Source: Hymenobacter sp. UV11 (GTDB lineage Bacteria > Bacteroidota > Bacteroidia > Cytophagales > Hymenobacteraceae). From it: a stretch of DNA of 64,000 nucleotides. The DNA lies in NCBI RefSeq assembly GCF_004684095.1, contig NZ_SRII01000009.1, forward strand, positions 1-64,000, read 5' to 3'. Under the pieces are notes generated by a model. That model saw only the letters and a list, made by a program, of their open reading frames with translations, had not been told where the DNA came from and searched no databases. The number at the start of each line of letters is the position of its first letter. Position 1 is the stretch's first letter. Below are positions 8,260 through 16,375 of this stretch, piece after piece. Both the position numbers and the translations under genes were made by a program.

Positions 8260-8958
8260 ATGCCTCATTTAGTAGTACTTACCGGGGCCGGCGTATCGGC
8301 CGAAAGCGGTATCCGCACCTTCCGCGACACCAACGGGCTGTGGGAAGAGCACCGCATTGAAGATGTGGCCACGCCCGAGGCTTTTGCCCGCAACCCAGCG
8401 TTGGTGCTTGATTTCTATAATAAGCGCCGCGCCCAGGCCCGCGAGGTGGCGCCCAACGCCGCGCACCTGGCCCTGGCCGGCTTCGAGGAAGCGCCGGACT
8501 GGACGGTGAGCATCATCACCCAAAACGTGGACGACCTGCACGAGCGCGCCGGCTCGTCGCAGGTGCTGCACCTGCACGGGATGCTGCGCGAAATGCGCTC
8601 GGTAAAGGATGAAAACACCATTTACGCCTGCGACGGCGACATTGCGCTGGGCGACCTCGCGCCCGACGGCGGCCAGCTGCGCCCGCACATTGTATGGTTT
8701 GGCGAGATGGTACCCGCCATCGAAGAAGCCGCCGAAATTGTGGCTACCGCCGATGCGCTGCTCGTGGTGGGCACGTCGCTGCAAGTGTACCCGGCCGCCG
8801 GCCTGCTGCACTACGCCCCCGACGACTGCCCGGTGTACGTCATCGACCCGCACCAGCCCGAAGTAAGCGGCCGCCGCGGCGTGCACTACGTGGTCGAGCC
8901 CGCCGGCATCGGCGTGCCGCAGGTGCTTAGGCAATTAGCAGTGAGCAGTGAGCAGTGA
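8260..8958 (+). CDS. cobB: Sirtuin NAD-dependent protein deacylase (class III type)
   Basis: A 232-residue SIR2 enzyme that removes acyl groups from lysine with NAD. Motifs: GAGVSAESGIRTFRD near residue 8, TQNVDDLHERAG near 88, catalytic HLHGML near 106, and VVGTSLQVYP near 170. The pair Tyr-x-x-Arg in FYNKRRAQ matches the desuccinylase/demalonylase signature. Only one cysteine lies in the region where many sirtuins carry four zinc ligands, so this form probably lacks structural zinc. The last residues and stop codon are encoded by a 7-bp tandem repeat. Confidence 0.9.
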   Translation: MPHLVVLTGAGVSAESGIRTFRDTNGLWEEHRIEDVATPEAFARNPALVLDFYNKRRAQAREVAPNAAHLALAGFEEAPDWTVSIITQNVDDLHERAGSSQVLHLHGMLREMRSVKDENTIYACDGDIALGDLAPDGGQLRPHIVWFGEMVPAIEEAAEIVATADALLVVGTSLQVYPAAGLLHYAPDDCPVYVIDPHQPEVSGRRGVHYVVEPAGIGVPQVLRQLAVSSEQ

Positions 8959-8997
8959 GCAGTGAGCAGTGAGCAGTGAGCAGTGAGCAGTGAGCAG
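8937..8997. repeat. 7-bp tandem repeat (AGCAGTG), about 8.7 copies
   Basis: Eight perfect copies of AGCAGTG (8937-8992) plus AGCAG. The first 22 bases carry the end of the sirtuin gene (AVSSEQ then TGA at 8956). Because 7 is not a multiple of 3 every frame is read within three units, and the same TGA is reached whatever the copy number beyond three. Confidence 0.95.
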
Positions 8998-9100
8998 AAG
9001 AACGTCATGCTGAGCTTGTCGAAGCATCTTGCTTGCTTCGTTGAACGATTAATTTTAGTGCTGCACGCGAGATGCTTTGACAAGCTCAGCATGACGTTTT
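8998..9100. repeat. Long palindromic repeat, family A
   Basis: Arms AAGAACGTCATGCTGAGCTT (8998-) and its complement ending GACGTTTTTT, directly abutting the 7-bp tandem repeat. Lies between the convergent sirtuin and TIGR02117 genes; the right end runs into a T-rich stretch and could act as a terminator for the sirtuin gene. Confidence 0.92.
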
Positions 9101-9136
9101 TTTGGCTCACCTCTCACCACCTCACCCCTCACCCCC

Positions 9137-9832
9137 TCACCGCCCGTACTGATACAGAATACCGGTGTCAAATGGCGTCCAGAGGCTGGCTTTTTGGCCG
9201 CACACTTTCAGGCCGCGGTTTGACCACGTATTGCAGGTGTTGAGGATGCTGTAGCGGCTGTTGGCCTCGTAAAAGGCGTCGTGGTCGGCGTAGCTGTGGC
9301 CCGGCACCCAGTTGAAATCACCGGCCGCGTCGCGCTGAAAGCTTTTTTCGACGTAGGCGATAAGCCGGCGGTACTGGGCGGGCGTGAGGTGCAGGGGTAC
9401 GCAGTTGGGGCCCGGCGCTAGGTCGGCCGCGCGGTAGAAGGTGGCGTGTATGAGCGTGGTACTCAGCCAGAATCCCGCCCGCACGGCGGTGCTGGGCTTG
9501 AGCTCGGCCCAGGTGGGCGTGTCGAGGTAAAACCCTTTGTCGCCCCACCCTACCCCCACGTAGTCGTAGGTAGCGTCGTGGGCCTGCGTGTTGCCATAGG
9601 GCAGCTGCCGGCTCCAGTCGATAAACTCGCTTTTGACGGGCATCACCAGGTCGGTATGCACGCCGTTGGAGCGGATGAAAAACGGCACGGTCGCAGCTTC
9701 CGTGGTGGCCTCGGCCGCCACCGGAATGCGTGATAGCACCTGCGCTACCCCGTAGTACACGGCCACCGCGCCCACTACCGAGCCCACCGACCAGGCGGTT
9801 ATTTTCAAGGTTTTGCGCAAAAGCGGCGACAT
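9137..9832 (-). CDS. TIGR02117/DUF2459 family protein
   Basis: Protein of 231 residues with an N-terminal membrane anchor (about residues 9-30) followed by the DUF2459 domain: SNGVHTDLVMP, YVGVGWGDKGFYLDTPTW, a central helical part with LTPAQYRRLIAYVEKSF, and NTCNTWSNRGLKVCG near the C-terminus. The family is uncharacterised; the conserved His and Cys suggest a papain/NlpC-like fold but this is inference. Monocistronic and divergent from the gene at 9905. Confidence 0.85.
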   Translation of the reverse strand: MSPLLRKTLKITAWSVGSVVGAVAVYYGVAQVLSRIPVAAEATTEAATVPFFIRSNGVHTDLVMPVKSEFIDWSRQLPYGNTQAHDATYDYVGVGWGDKGFYLDTPTWAELKPSTAVRAGFWLSTTLIHATFYRAADLAPGPNCVPLHLTPAQYRRLIAYVEKSFQRDAAGDFNWVPGHSYADHDAFYEANSRYSILNTCNTWSNRGLKVCGQKASLWTPFDTGILYQYGR

Positions 9833-9871
9833 AAGCGGGAAGTACTTTTACGGACTAGTACGCGATTCTGC

Positions 9872-9879
9872 CAAAAGTA
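9872..9879 (-). promoter_or_regulatory. -7 box TACTTTTG for the TIGR02117 gene
   Basis: On the minus strand TACTTTTG lies about 40 bases upstream of the ATG at 9832 and matches TAnnTTTG. No clear -33 element was seen. Confidence 0.45.
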
Positions 9880-9904
9880 ACCCGCACCCTACGCTTTCGC
9901 CCGC

Positions 9905-10315
9905 ATGGCCCAGCCCGTCGAAGAAATTTACGCCATTCCGGCCAAGTACCGGCAAATGGAAAACACGCACATCCTGTTCTGGCTGGTCAAGGACATCAGC
10001 TGGTGCATGGTGTGGAAAACCCTGGGTATCTTAATGATAGGGCCTACCCTGGGCATTGCGCTCGTCATTGCCTGGCGTACCCGCCACCTCAAATCGGAGT
10101 TGGCCCACAACCTGGCTATCGTCTTCTGGATTTCGGCCAACTCCTACTGGATGCTCAGCGAGTTCTTTGGCTTCGACACCGTGCGCATCGGCACCCTCAC
10201 CGATGGCAAGCACCTGGCTATCATTCCCTTCGGCATTGGCCTGGGTATTCTGACCTACTATTACCTCGTGCAAAAGCCGCGCGAGATACGGGCCGCGCAA
10301 GTAGCCACGCTGTAG
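9905..10315 (+). CDS. Small membrane protein of unknown function
   Basis: A 136-residue protein with three likely membrane helices (about residues 38-57, 68-88 and 103-122) and a soluble N-terminus AQPVEEIYAIPAKYRQMENT. I do not recognise the family. It is divergent from the TIGR02117 gene and convergent with the methyltransferase gene; codon use is like its neighbours, which supports it as a real gene. Confidence 0.65.
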   Translation: MAQPVEEIYAIPAKYRQMENTHILFWLVKDISWCMVWKTLGILMIGPTLGIALVIAWRTRHLKSELAHNLAIVFWISANSYWMLSEFFGFDTVRIGTLTDGKHLAIIPFGIGLGILTYYYLVQKPREIRAAQVATL

Positions 10316-10358
10316 GCGCGGCCCTCCCCCCCTTCGCGGCGGCGAAGGAGGGTAGGGC

Positions 10359-11084
10359 TTAGATTTTACCCTCGCCGACGCAACTCACACCGAAGAATTT
10401 ATTGGCCGACGATATTTTCATCTCCAAGGCGTTGAGAGCCAACAGCATCCTATTAACGAGCGCGTTGAGAGGCCGCATGTTGGAGGCCGCCTCTTTTTTG
10501 CGCAGGTTGCTAAGCTTACGCATCGACCACACCAGCGGAAAAAGCGCACCGTAGAGGTAGTAGTTGTTGATTTTGCGGAAGCCGGCCTGCCGCAGCACGT
10601 CGCGCAGCATCGGAATCTGGTAGCGCCGGTAATGGCCCAGGAACACGTCGTGGCCGCTCCATAGCGACTGAAACGCCGGCACCGTGATAAAGAAGGAATT
10701 ATTGTCCCCCACGCACGCCGCCTTCACGCTTTGCAGCATAGCCAGGTCACTTTCGAGGTGCTCCAGCACGTCCATCAGCACCACTAGGCCGTTCTCAATG
10801 CGGGCCGGGATGGCATACACTTTTTCTATTTTGGTCCCGCGCGTCGGCGCCATTTCCTCCTCCGAGTAGCCCGTATCGACCAAGTATACTTTGGCAATTT
10901 GCGCCCCGTATTTCTTTTCCAGCTCCAAGGCAAAAAAGCCCGAGCCAGAGCCAATATCCACGACGGTTAGCGGCTTACCGCTTGCCAGTGCCCGTTGTGC
11001 AGCGCGCAGCAGCGGCAGCTTTTTGCTCTGGTAATACCAGTGCACATCGGGATTAACGCCGTTTTCAAGCTCTTTTAAATCCAT
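10359..11084 (-). CDS. Class I SAM-dependent methyltransferase
   Basis: A 241-residue methyltransferase with the SAM-binding loop VVDIGSGSGFFALELE near residues 40-55, an acidic residue in YLVDTG ending beta-2, and VLMDVLEHLESD (post-I motif). The tail has a hydrophobic stretch (YLYGALFPLVWSM) and a basic helix that could associate with membrane. Such proteins often modify lipids or glycan precursors; the substrate here cannot be read from sequence. Confidence 0.8.
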   Translation of the reverse strand: MDLKELENGVNPDVHWYYQSKKLPLLRAAQRALASGKPLTVVDIGSGSGFFALELEKKYGAQIAKVYLVDTGYSEEEMAPTRGTKIEKVYAIPARIENGLVVLMDVLEHLESDLAMLQSVKAACVGDNNSFFITVPAFQSLWSGHDVFLGHYRRYQIPMLRDVLRQAGFRKINNYYLYGALFPLVWSMRKLSNLRKKEAASNMRPLNALVNRMLLALNALEMKISSANKFFGVSCVGEGKI

Positions 11085-11119
11085 GCGGGTAGGTTAACCT
11101 CTGGCTAAGGTGGGACTGG

Positions 11120-11127
11120 CAAAGGTA
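11120..11127 (-). promoter_or_regulatory. -7 box TACCTTTG for the methyltransferase gene
   Basis: Minus-strand TACCTTTG, 36 bases upstream of the ATG at 11084, matches TAnnTTTG. The short leader then carries AACCTACCCGCATG. Confidence 0.45.
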
Positions 11128-11175
11128 ATCAGCGGCGGTTCTGCTCGCTCAGGAGGGGGTAGGGATGCCCCTACC

Positions 11176-12165
11176 CTACCACAGCTGCCGCACCTGCGGC
11201 CCAATCAGGCGGTCGTAGATGTCGCGCACGGCGTGCATCTGCTCCGGCGTCAGCGGCGGCAGCTCTTCCGTTTTCAGGTTGGAAAGCAGCTGCTCGGGCT
11301 TGGAAGCGCCGGGGATAATGCAGCTCACCTCCGGAAACATCAGTATCCAGCGCAGGGCCAGCGGGGCCAGCTGCGGCTGGCTGGGGAATAGCTTTTTCAG
11401 CTCCTCCACCGCCGCCAGGCCGGTAGTGTAGTCTACGCCCGCGAAGGTTTCGCCCTTGTCGAAGGCCGCACCGTCGCGGTTGAAGTTGCGGTGGTCGTCG
11501 GGCGCAAAGGTGGTTTGGGCCGAAAATTTGCCCGTGAGCAGGCCGCTGGCCAGCGGCACCCGCACTATCAGGCCCACGTCGCGCCGGGCGGCTTCCTTGA
11601 ACAGCAATTCGGCCGGCCGCTGCCGGAACATATTGAAAATCACTTGCAGCGTAGTCACGTTCGGAAATTCGATGGCTTTGAGGCCTTCTTCCACCTTCTC
11701 CACGCTCACGCCCAGGTTCAGGATTTTACCCTCGTCCTTGAGCCGGTCGAACAGCTCAAAAATCTCGGGGCGGTAGTACACGTCGGTGGGCGGGCAGTGC
11801 AGCTGCACCAGGTCGAGGGTGTCGAGCTGCATGTTGCGCAGGCTGTCTTCCACAAAGCCCCGCAGGGCGGCCGGCTGGTAGGCATCGCTGGTGTGCGGCT
11901 GCAAGCGCCGGCCGCACTTGGTGGCCACGTAAATGCGCTCGCCGGCGCGGCTGCGCACGAGGCGGCCCACCGCCTTTTCGCTCTCGCCGTCGCCATACAC
12001 GTCGGCGGTGTCGATGAAATTGATGCCCGCGTCTACGGCAGCGTTCAGGATGCGGTCGGCGTTGGCGTGGTCGAAGGGCTCGCCCCACTTGCCGCCCACC
12101 TGCCAGGTGCCGAGGCTAATTTCAGAGATGGAGAAGCCGGTTTTGCCGAGGGTGCGGTGGTTCAT
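11176..12165 (-). CDS. Aldo/keto reductase
   Basis: A 329-residue TIM-barrel NADPH oxidoreductase. Motifs: GTWQVGG, FIDTADVYGDGESEKAVG holding the Asp and Tyr of the catalytic tetrad, VATKCG with the Lys, LDLVQLHCPP with the His, and IPGASKPEQL for cofactor binding near the C-terminus. The subgroup resembles general stress (YhdN/IolS-like) reductases. The start is preceded by CCCTACCCCCTATG with no Shine-Dalgarno sequence. Substrate unknown. Confidence 0.9.
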   Translation of the reverse strand: MNHRTLGKTGFSISEISLGTWQVGGKWGEPFDHANADRILNAAVDAGINFIDTADVYGDGESEKAVGRLVRSRAGERIYVATKCGRRLQPHTSDAYQPAALRGFVEDSLRNMQLDTLDLVQLHCPPTDVYYRPEIFELFDRLKDEGKILNLGVSVEKVEEGLKAIEFPNVTTLQVIFNMFRQRPAELLFKEAARRDVGLIVRVPLASGLLTGKFSAQTTFAPDDHRNFNRDGAAFDKGETFAGVDYTTGLAAVEELKKLFPSQPQLAPLALRWILMFPEVSCIIPGASKPEQLLSNLKTEELPPLTPEQMHAVRDIYDRLIGPQVRQLW

Positions 12166-12286
12166 AGGGGGTAGGGAAGTCTAAATGGTACTGCCTTGCT
12201 AACTCCAAAATTCGCCGCGGGTTGCACGGGCAACCGAGGAAAACAGGTTGCGCCACGCGCCTGCCAATCACTATCAATAAAAGTCA

Positions 12287-13222
12287 TCAAGCGGTTGCCA
12301 CGGCTACGGCCGACCTTTTCCAGCTCAGCAGCAGCACCCCGCACACCACCAAAACAGTTCCGCCAATCTGGGCCGCAAAAATTGGCTCGCGCAAAAAGAA
12401 ATGCGCCTGCGCAATCGTCGAAATCGGCCCGATACCGCTGATAATAGCCACGTTATTCGCTCCAATTCGCTTCAGCCCCTGCGATATTAAAAAGGAGGGT
12501 AGCACGGTCGAAAACACGGCCAGCAGCAGCCCGTAGCCCCACAGCCCTTGCCCGGCTACCAAAAGCTGACTATTACCGACCAGGGCGAAATGCGCGAATA
12601 TGCCCGCCGTAGCGGCCAGCATCGCGTAGGCCGTGAATTTATTGGCCCCAACCAACGGAATTAATTTCCCGCTGCCCGCTATGTACATCGAATAGGTAAT
12701 GGCGCACAGAAATACCAGAAAGCTGCCCCAATAAATTCCCTGCCGGCTCGTATCAAGCGTCAATTCGCCCACGTAGGCAATCGCAATGCCGAGGTACGTA
12801 AGCAGCAGCGCCCATTTTTGAATAGGGGTAATGCGCTGCTTGAAAATAACGGCATTAATAAAAACCACGAAGCTGGGATACAGAAATAGCAGCAGCCGCT
12901 CCAGGCCCGCCGACACGTATTGCAGCCCCATAAAATCAAGCAGGCTGCTTACGTAATAGCCCAGCATTCCCAATAAAATTACCAATCCCCACTGCGAGCG
13001 CGTCATGCGCACGTTCGTCCTTTTACCCGACACGACAATGGCCACCGTCGCATAAAAAGGCAGCGCAAATACCATTCGCAGCGTGAGCAGCGTCAGCGCA
13101 TCGGTATGCGTATCGCCAAAAGCTAATTTGACAAATATGGCTTTGGTAGAGAATAAAATAGCCCCGAGTAGCGTGATGAGGAACCCGGCGAGGGGTAAGG
13201 CAGGGCGGGTAGTTAGATGCAT
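12287..13222 (-). CDS. EamA/DMT-family transporter
   Basis: A 311-residue membrane protein with ten predicted helices in two EamA halves (first half from about residue 12, second from about 150). The beginning GFLITLLGAILFSTKAIFVK and the second-half motif GYGLLLAVFSTVLPSFLIS are typical of drug/metabolite transporters. Substrate cannot be predicted. Located 121 bases behind the aldo/keto reductase start, transcribed in the same direction. Confidence 0.85.
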   Translation of the reverse strand: MHLTTRPALPLAGFLITLLGAILFSTKAIFVKLAFGDTHTDALTLLTLRMVFALPFYATVAIVVSGKRTNVRMTRSQWGLVILLGMLGYYVSSLLDFMGLQYVSAGLERLLLFLYPSFVVFINAVIFKQRITPIQKWALLLTYLGIAIAYVGELTLDTSRQGIYWGSFLVFLCAITYSMYIAGSGKLIPLVGANKFTAYAMLAATAGIFAHFALVGNSQLLVAGQGLWGYGLLLAVFSTVLPSFLISQGLKRIGANNVAIISGIGPISTIAQAHFFLREPIFAAQIGGTVLVVCGVLLLSWKRSAVAVATA

Positions 13223-13292
13223 TAATTTTCAGAAGAAACCAGCTATTATTTGGCTAGAAATCAGCGCAGCGTAGCTCATGACAGCAGTGACT

Positions 13293-13795
13293 CTATTTTC
13301 TAAATTCGGATATCATTAAGGTATTGTAAAGCTTTCGGTTCAGCCGGTGGTCATTCAAAAACAAGCAATAAAGCGTCACGTCTTGGCCAGTTTTAATTTC
13401 TTGATACATGTGCTTCTCAAGCATTTTTTCGATTGGCATCCACACTTCTATTCCTTCTAAGTTAAAAAGGAATTCCTTTTTAATTAACCCATCTAACTGC
13501 GTTGGCTTTGGCAAATAACCAGGGAATGCCCAACAAACAATCTTCATCGACTGCATTACAGCGGGGTCAATTGGGCGTTCCTTACCCATAAACTTGCCAG
13601 TCAGTCGATATGTATCAAAACGGTAATAGTCATGAGGCGGCTTCTCTGTCTTTTTTACTTGAGCTAAATACGCGTTTTCTTCCGCAATTAATTTCCGATA
13701 GCTTTTAGGAATATATTTTTTGTCCCAATGTTCATTGCTCTGACCTTGGCAAGGGCAAATATGAAAAAAATAAGCAATAGAACGACGTACCTCAT
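13293..13795 (-). pseudogene. Small secreted protein, frameshifted in a poly-T tract
   Basis: The minus strand has an ATG at 13795 starting RYVVLLLIFF, a clean signal-peptide core, but that frame stops after 35 codons. Adding one T to the T7 run (13764-13770 on the plus strand as A7) joins it to a frame reading HICPCQGQSNEHWDKKYIP and on to the stop at 13293, giving a secreted protein of about 167 residues with KLIAEENAYLAQVKK, DYYRFDTYRLTGKFMG and TLYCLFLNDHRLNRKLYN. No family recognised. The DNA is AT-rich compared with its neighbours. Cause may be a real deletion, phase variation or a sequencing error. Confidence 0.7.
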
Positions 13796-13816
13796 TAGTG
13801 ATTTTTACAAAGAAAA

Positions 13817-13844
13817 CGGCCGCCCCGGTTTCCCAAGGCGGCCG
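13817..13844 (-). terminator. Rho-independent terminator of the aconitase gene
   Basis: GGCCGCC / GGCGGCC stem with a 12-base loop, followed on the minus strand by GTTTTCTTT; 26 bases after the aconitase stop. Confidence 0.8.
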
Positions 13845-13869
13845 CTAACTTACTCAGCAAAATAGTCGC

Positions 13870-16149
13870 TTACGCGCCTACCCCACTCTCCTGCATCTTA
13901 ATCAGATTCAGGGCCGAACCAGCCTTGAACCAGGCGATTTGGCCTTCGTTGTAGGTGTGGTTGACGGTGATGAGGTCGGTGTCGCCGTCGGCGTGGCGTA
14001 GGCGCACTTGCAGCGGCTGGCCGGGAGCGAAGCTCGTGAGGCCGAGGATGTCGATTTGGTCGTCTTCCTCGATGAGGTCGTAGTCGTTCTTGTTGGCGAA
14101 GGTGAGGCCCAGCATGCCCTGCTTCTTGAGGTTGGTTTCGTGAATACGGGCAAACGACTTCACCAGCACGGCGCGCACGCCGAGGTGGCGGGGCTCCATG
14201 GCGGCGTGCTCGCGCGAGCTGCCTTCGCCGTAGTTCTCGTCGCCAACCACGATGCTGCCGATACCGAGGCTTTTGAGCGTGCGGGCAGCCATCGGTACAG
14301 GCACGTAGGGCTCGCCCTGAATGCCGCTGGATTTCACGGCGTTAGTTTCGCCGGTGTAGGCGTTGGTGGCGCCGATGAGCATGTTGTTGGAAATATTATC
14401 CAGGTGGCCGCGAAACTTCAGCCACGGGCCGGCCATGCTGATGTGGTCGGTGGTGCACTTGCCGAGGGCCTTGATGAGCACCCGCAGGCCCATGATGTCG
14501 GTGCCTTCCCAGGCCTTGAAGGGCTCCAGGAGCTGCAGGCGGTCCGAGTTCTTATCTACCAGCACTTGCACGCCGCTGCCATCGGCAGCGGGAGCCTGGA
14601 AACCAGCGTCTTCTACCGCAAAACCGGCCGGGGGCAATTCTACGCCGGTAGGCTCGTCAAATTTCACGTTGCCGTTTTTGCCGGGCAGCGTGTCGGTGAG
14701 GGGGTTGAACGTGAGGCTGCCGGCGATGGCAAACGCCGTCACGATTTCGGGCGAAGCCACGAACGCGTGGGTGTTTGGGTTGCCGTCGTTGCGCTTGGCA
14801 AAATTGCGGTTGAAGCTCGTAATGATGGAGTTACGGCGCTTGGGGTCGTCGGTGTGGCGGGCCCACTGGCCGATGCACGGGCCGCAGGCGTTGGCGAGTA
14901 CTACCCCCCCCATTTCGGCAAACGTGTCGAGGAGGCCGTCGCGGGCCACCGTGTAGCGCACCAGCTCCGAGCCGGGCGTGATGGTGAACTCGGCGGCTAC
15001 GTGCAAGCCTTTGTCCACGGCCTGCTTGGCAATGCTGGCGGCGCGGGTAATGTCTTCGTAAGAAGAGTTGGTGCACGAGCCAATTAGGCCCACTTCCAGC
15101 TTCTCGGGCCAGCCGTGCTCCTTTACGGCGGCGGCAAACTCTGAAATCGGCCAGGCGGCGTCCGGCGTGAACGGGCCGTTCACGTAGGGCTCCAGCGTGT
15201 TGAGGTCGATTTCGATGAGCTGGTCGTAGAAATTCTCCGGGTTGGCGTACACCTCGTCGTCGGCGCGCAGGTGCTGGGCTACGCCGCGGGCCATATCGGC
15301 AATGTCGGCGCGCTCGGTGCTACGCAGGTAGTCGCCCATCTTCTCATCGTAGCCGAATACCGAGGTAGTAGCTCCGATTTCCGCACCCATGTTGCAGATG
15401 GTGCCTTTGCCGGTGCAGCTCAGGCTTTCCGCGCCTTCACCAAAATACTCGACGATGGCGCCAGTGCCGCCCTTCACGGTCAGGATGCCGGCCACGCGCA
15501 GAATCACGTCCTTGGCCGAGGTCCAGCCGCTCATTTTGCCGGTCAGCTTTACGCCAATCACCTTCGGGAATTTCAGCTCCCAGGGCATGCCAGCCATCAC
15601 GTCTACGGCATCGGCGCCGCCTACGCCGATGGCAATCATGCCCAGGCCACCCGCGTTGGGAGTGTGCGAGTCGGTGCCAATCATCATGCCGCCGGGGAAG
15701 GCGTAGTTTTCGAGCACCACTTGGTGAATAATGCCGGCGCCGGGCTTCCAGAAGCCGATGCCGTATTTATTGGATACCGAAGCCAGGAAATCATAGACTT
15801 CGCGGTTCTCGTCGTTGGCTACGGCCAGGTCTTCGGTGGCGCCGTCCTTGGCCTGAATGAGGTGGTCGCAGTGCACGGTGCTGGGCACGGCGGCGGTAGG
15901 CTTGCCGGCCTGCATGAACTGGAGCAGGGCCATCTGGGCGGTGGCGTCTTGCATGGCCACGCGGTCGGGGGTAAAATCGACGTAGCTCACGCCGCGCTGG
16001 TACGATTCGCCGACTTTGCCACCGTAGAGGTGGGCGTAGAGGATTTTTTCGGTGAGTGTGAGCGGGCGGCCAACGGCCGTGCGGGCAGCTTCGATGCGCG
16101 AGCCGAGGCCCGCGTACACGGCCCGAATCATATCAAGGTCAAACGCCAT
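13870..16149 (-). CDS. acn: Aconitate hydratase (mitochondrial-type)
   Basis: TCA-cycle enzyme of 759 residues that interconverts citrate and isocitrate through a [4Fe-4S] cluster. Cluster ligands are visible in GSCTNSSYEDI and ACGPCIGQW; the substrate-binding TDSHTPNAGGLGMIAIGVGG lies near residue 160; the swivel domain carries GDENYGEGSSREHAA. Length and motifs fit the mitochondrial-like AcnA group common in Bacteroidota. Monocistronic, with its own -7 box and terminator. The start is preceded by a pyrimidine-rich leader CTCTCCCTCCT. Confidence 0.97.
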   Translation of the reverse strand: MAFDLDMIRAVYAGLGSRIEAARTAVGRPLTLTEKILYAHLYGGKVGESYQRGVSYVDFTPDRVAMQDATAQMALLQFMQAGKPTAAVPSTVHCDHLIQAKDGATEDLAVANDENREVYDFLASVSNKYGIGFWKPGAGIIHQVVLENYAFPGGMMIGTDSHTPNAGGLGMIAIGVGGADAVDVMAGMPWELKFPKVIGVKLTGKMSGWTSAKDVILRVAGILTVKGGTGAIVEYFGEGAESLSCTGKGTICNMGAEIGATTSVFGYDEKMGDYLRSTERADIADMARGVAQHLRADDEVYANPENFYDQLIEIDLNTLEPYVNGPFTPDAAWPISEFAAAVKEHGWPEKLEVGLIGSCTNSSYEDITRAASIAKQAVDKGLHVAAEFTITPGSELVRYTVARDGLLDTFAEMGGVVLANACGPCIGQWARHTDDPKRRNSIITSFNRNFAKRNDGNPNTHAFVASPEIVTAFAIAGSLTFNPLTDTLPGKNGNVKFDEPTGVELPPAGFAVEDAGFQAPAADGSGVQVLVDKNSDRLQLLEPFKAWEGTDIMGLRVLIKALGKCTTDHISMAGPWLKFRGHLDNISNNMLIGATNAYTGETNAVKSSGIQGEPYVPVPMAARTLKSLGIGSIVVGDENYGEGSSREHAAMEPRHLGVRAVLVKSFARIHETNLKKQGMLGLTFANKNDYDLIEEDDQIDILGLTSFAPGQPLQVRLRHADGDTDLITVNHTYNEGQIAWFKAGSALNLIKMQESGVGA

Positions 16150-16180
16150 AGGAGGGAGAGTGGGGTTATTAGCTTACGCG

Positions 16181-16188
16181 CAAAAGTA
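16181..16188 (-). promoter_or_regulatory. -7 box TACTTTTG for aconitase
   Basis: Minus-strand TACTTTTG, 32 bases upstream of the ATG at 16149, matches TAnnTTTG. Confidence 0.5.
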
Positions 16189-16346
16189 ACTCGCACGGTA
16201 GGCAAGTTGGTAGCTTACGCCTATACTTAGAACGGGTCCAGATAAGGGATGGTTCTCCTTACGGAGTGGGCGGCGGTTCCCGCAGAGGTCGCAGAGGTTT
16301 ACGCAGAAGACGCAGAGCATGGGCGATAACTAAACGGGGGCGGCGC

Positions 16347-16354
16347 TAGTTTTG
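16347..16354 (+). promoter_or_regulatory. -7 box TAGTTTTG for the TlpA-like gene
   Basis: TAGTTTTG 22 bases upstream of the chosen ATG at 16376 matches TAnnTTTG and argues against the upstream in-frame ATG at 16352, which would lie inside the box. Confidence 0.5.
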
Positions 16355-16375
16355 GGGCTTCTACGTTGCTATTTC

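Noticed and set aside
8937..8997. CRISPR-like array
   Set aside because: Unit of only 7 bp without spacers; it is a simple tandem repeat.
14008..15087. Long open frame (359 codons) on the strand opposite aconitase
   Set aside because: High-GC shadow frame; composition of the translation (His/Val/Gly/Ala-rich, no domain) mirrors the aconitase codons on the other strand. The same holds for 15271-16230.
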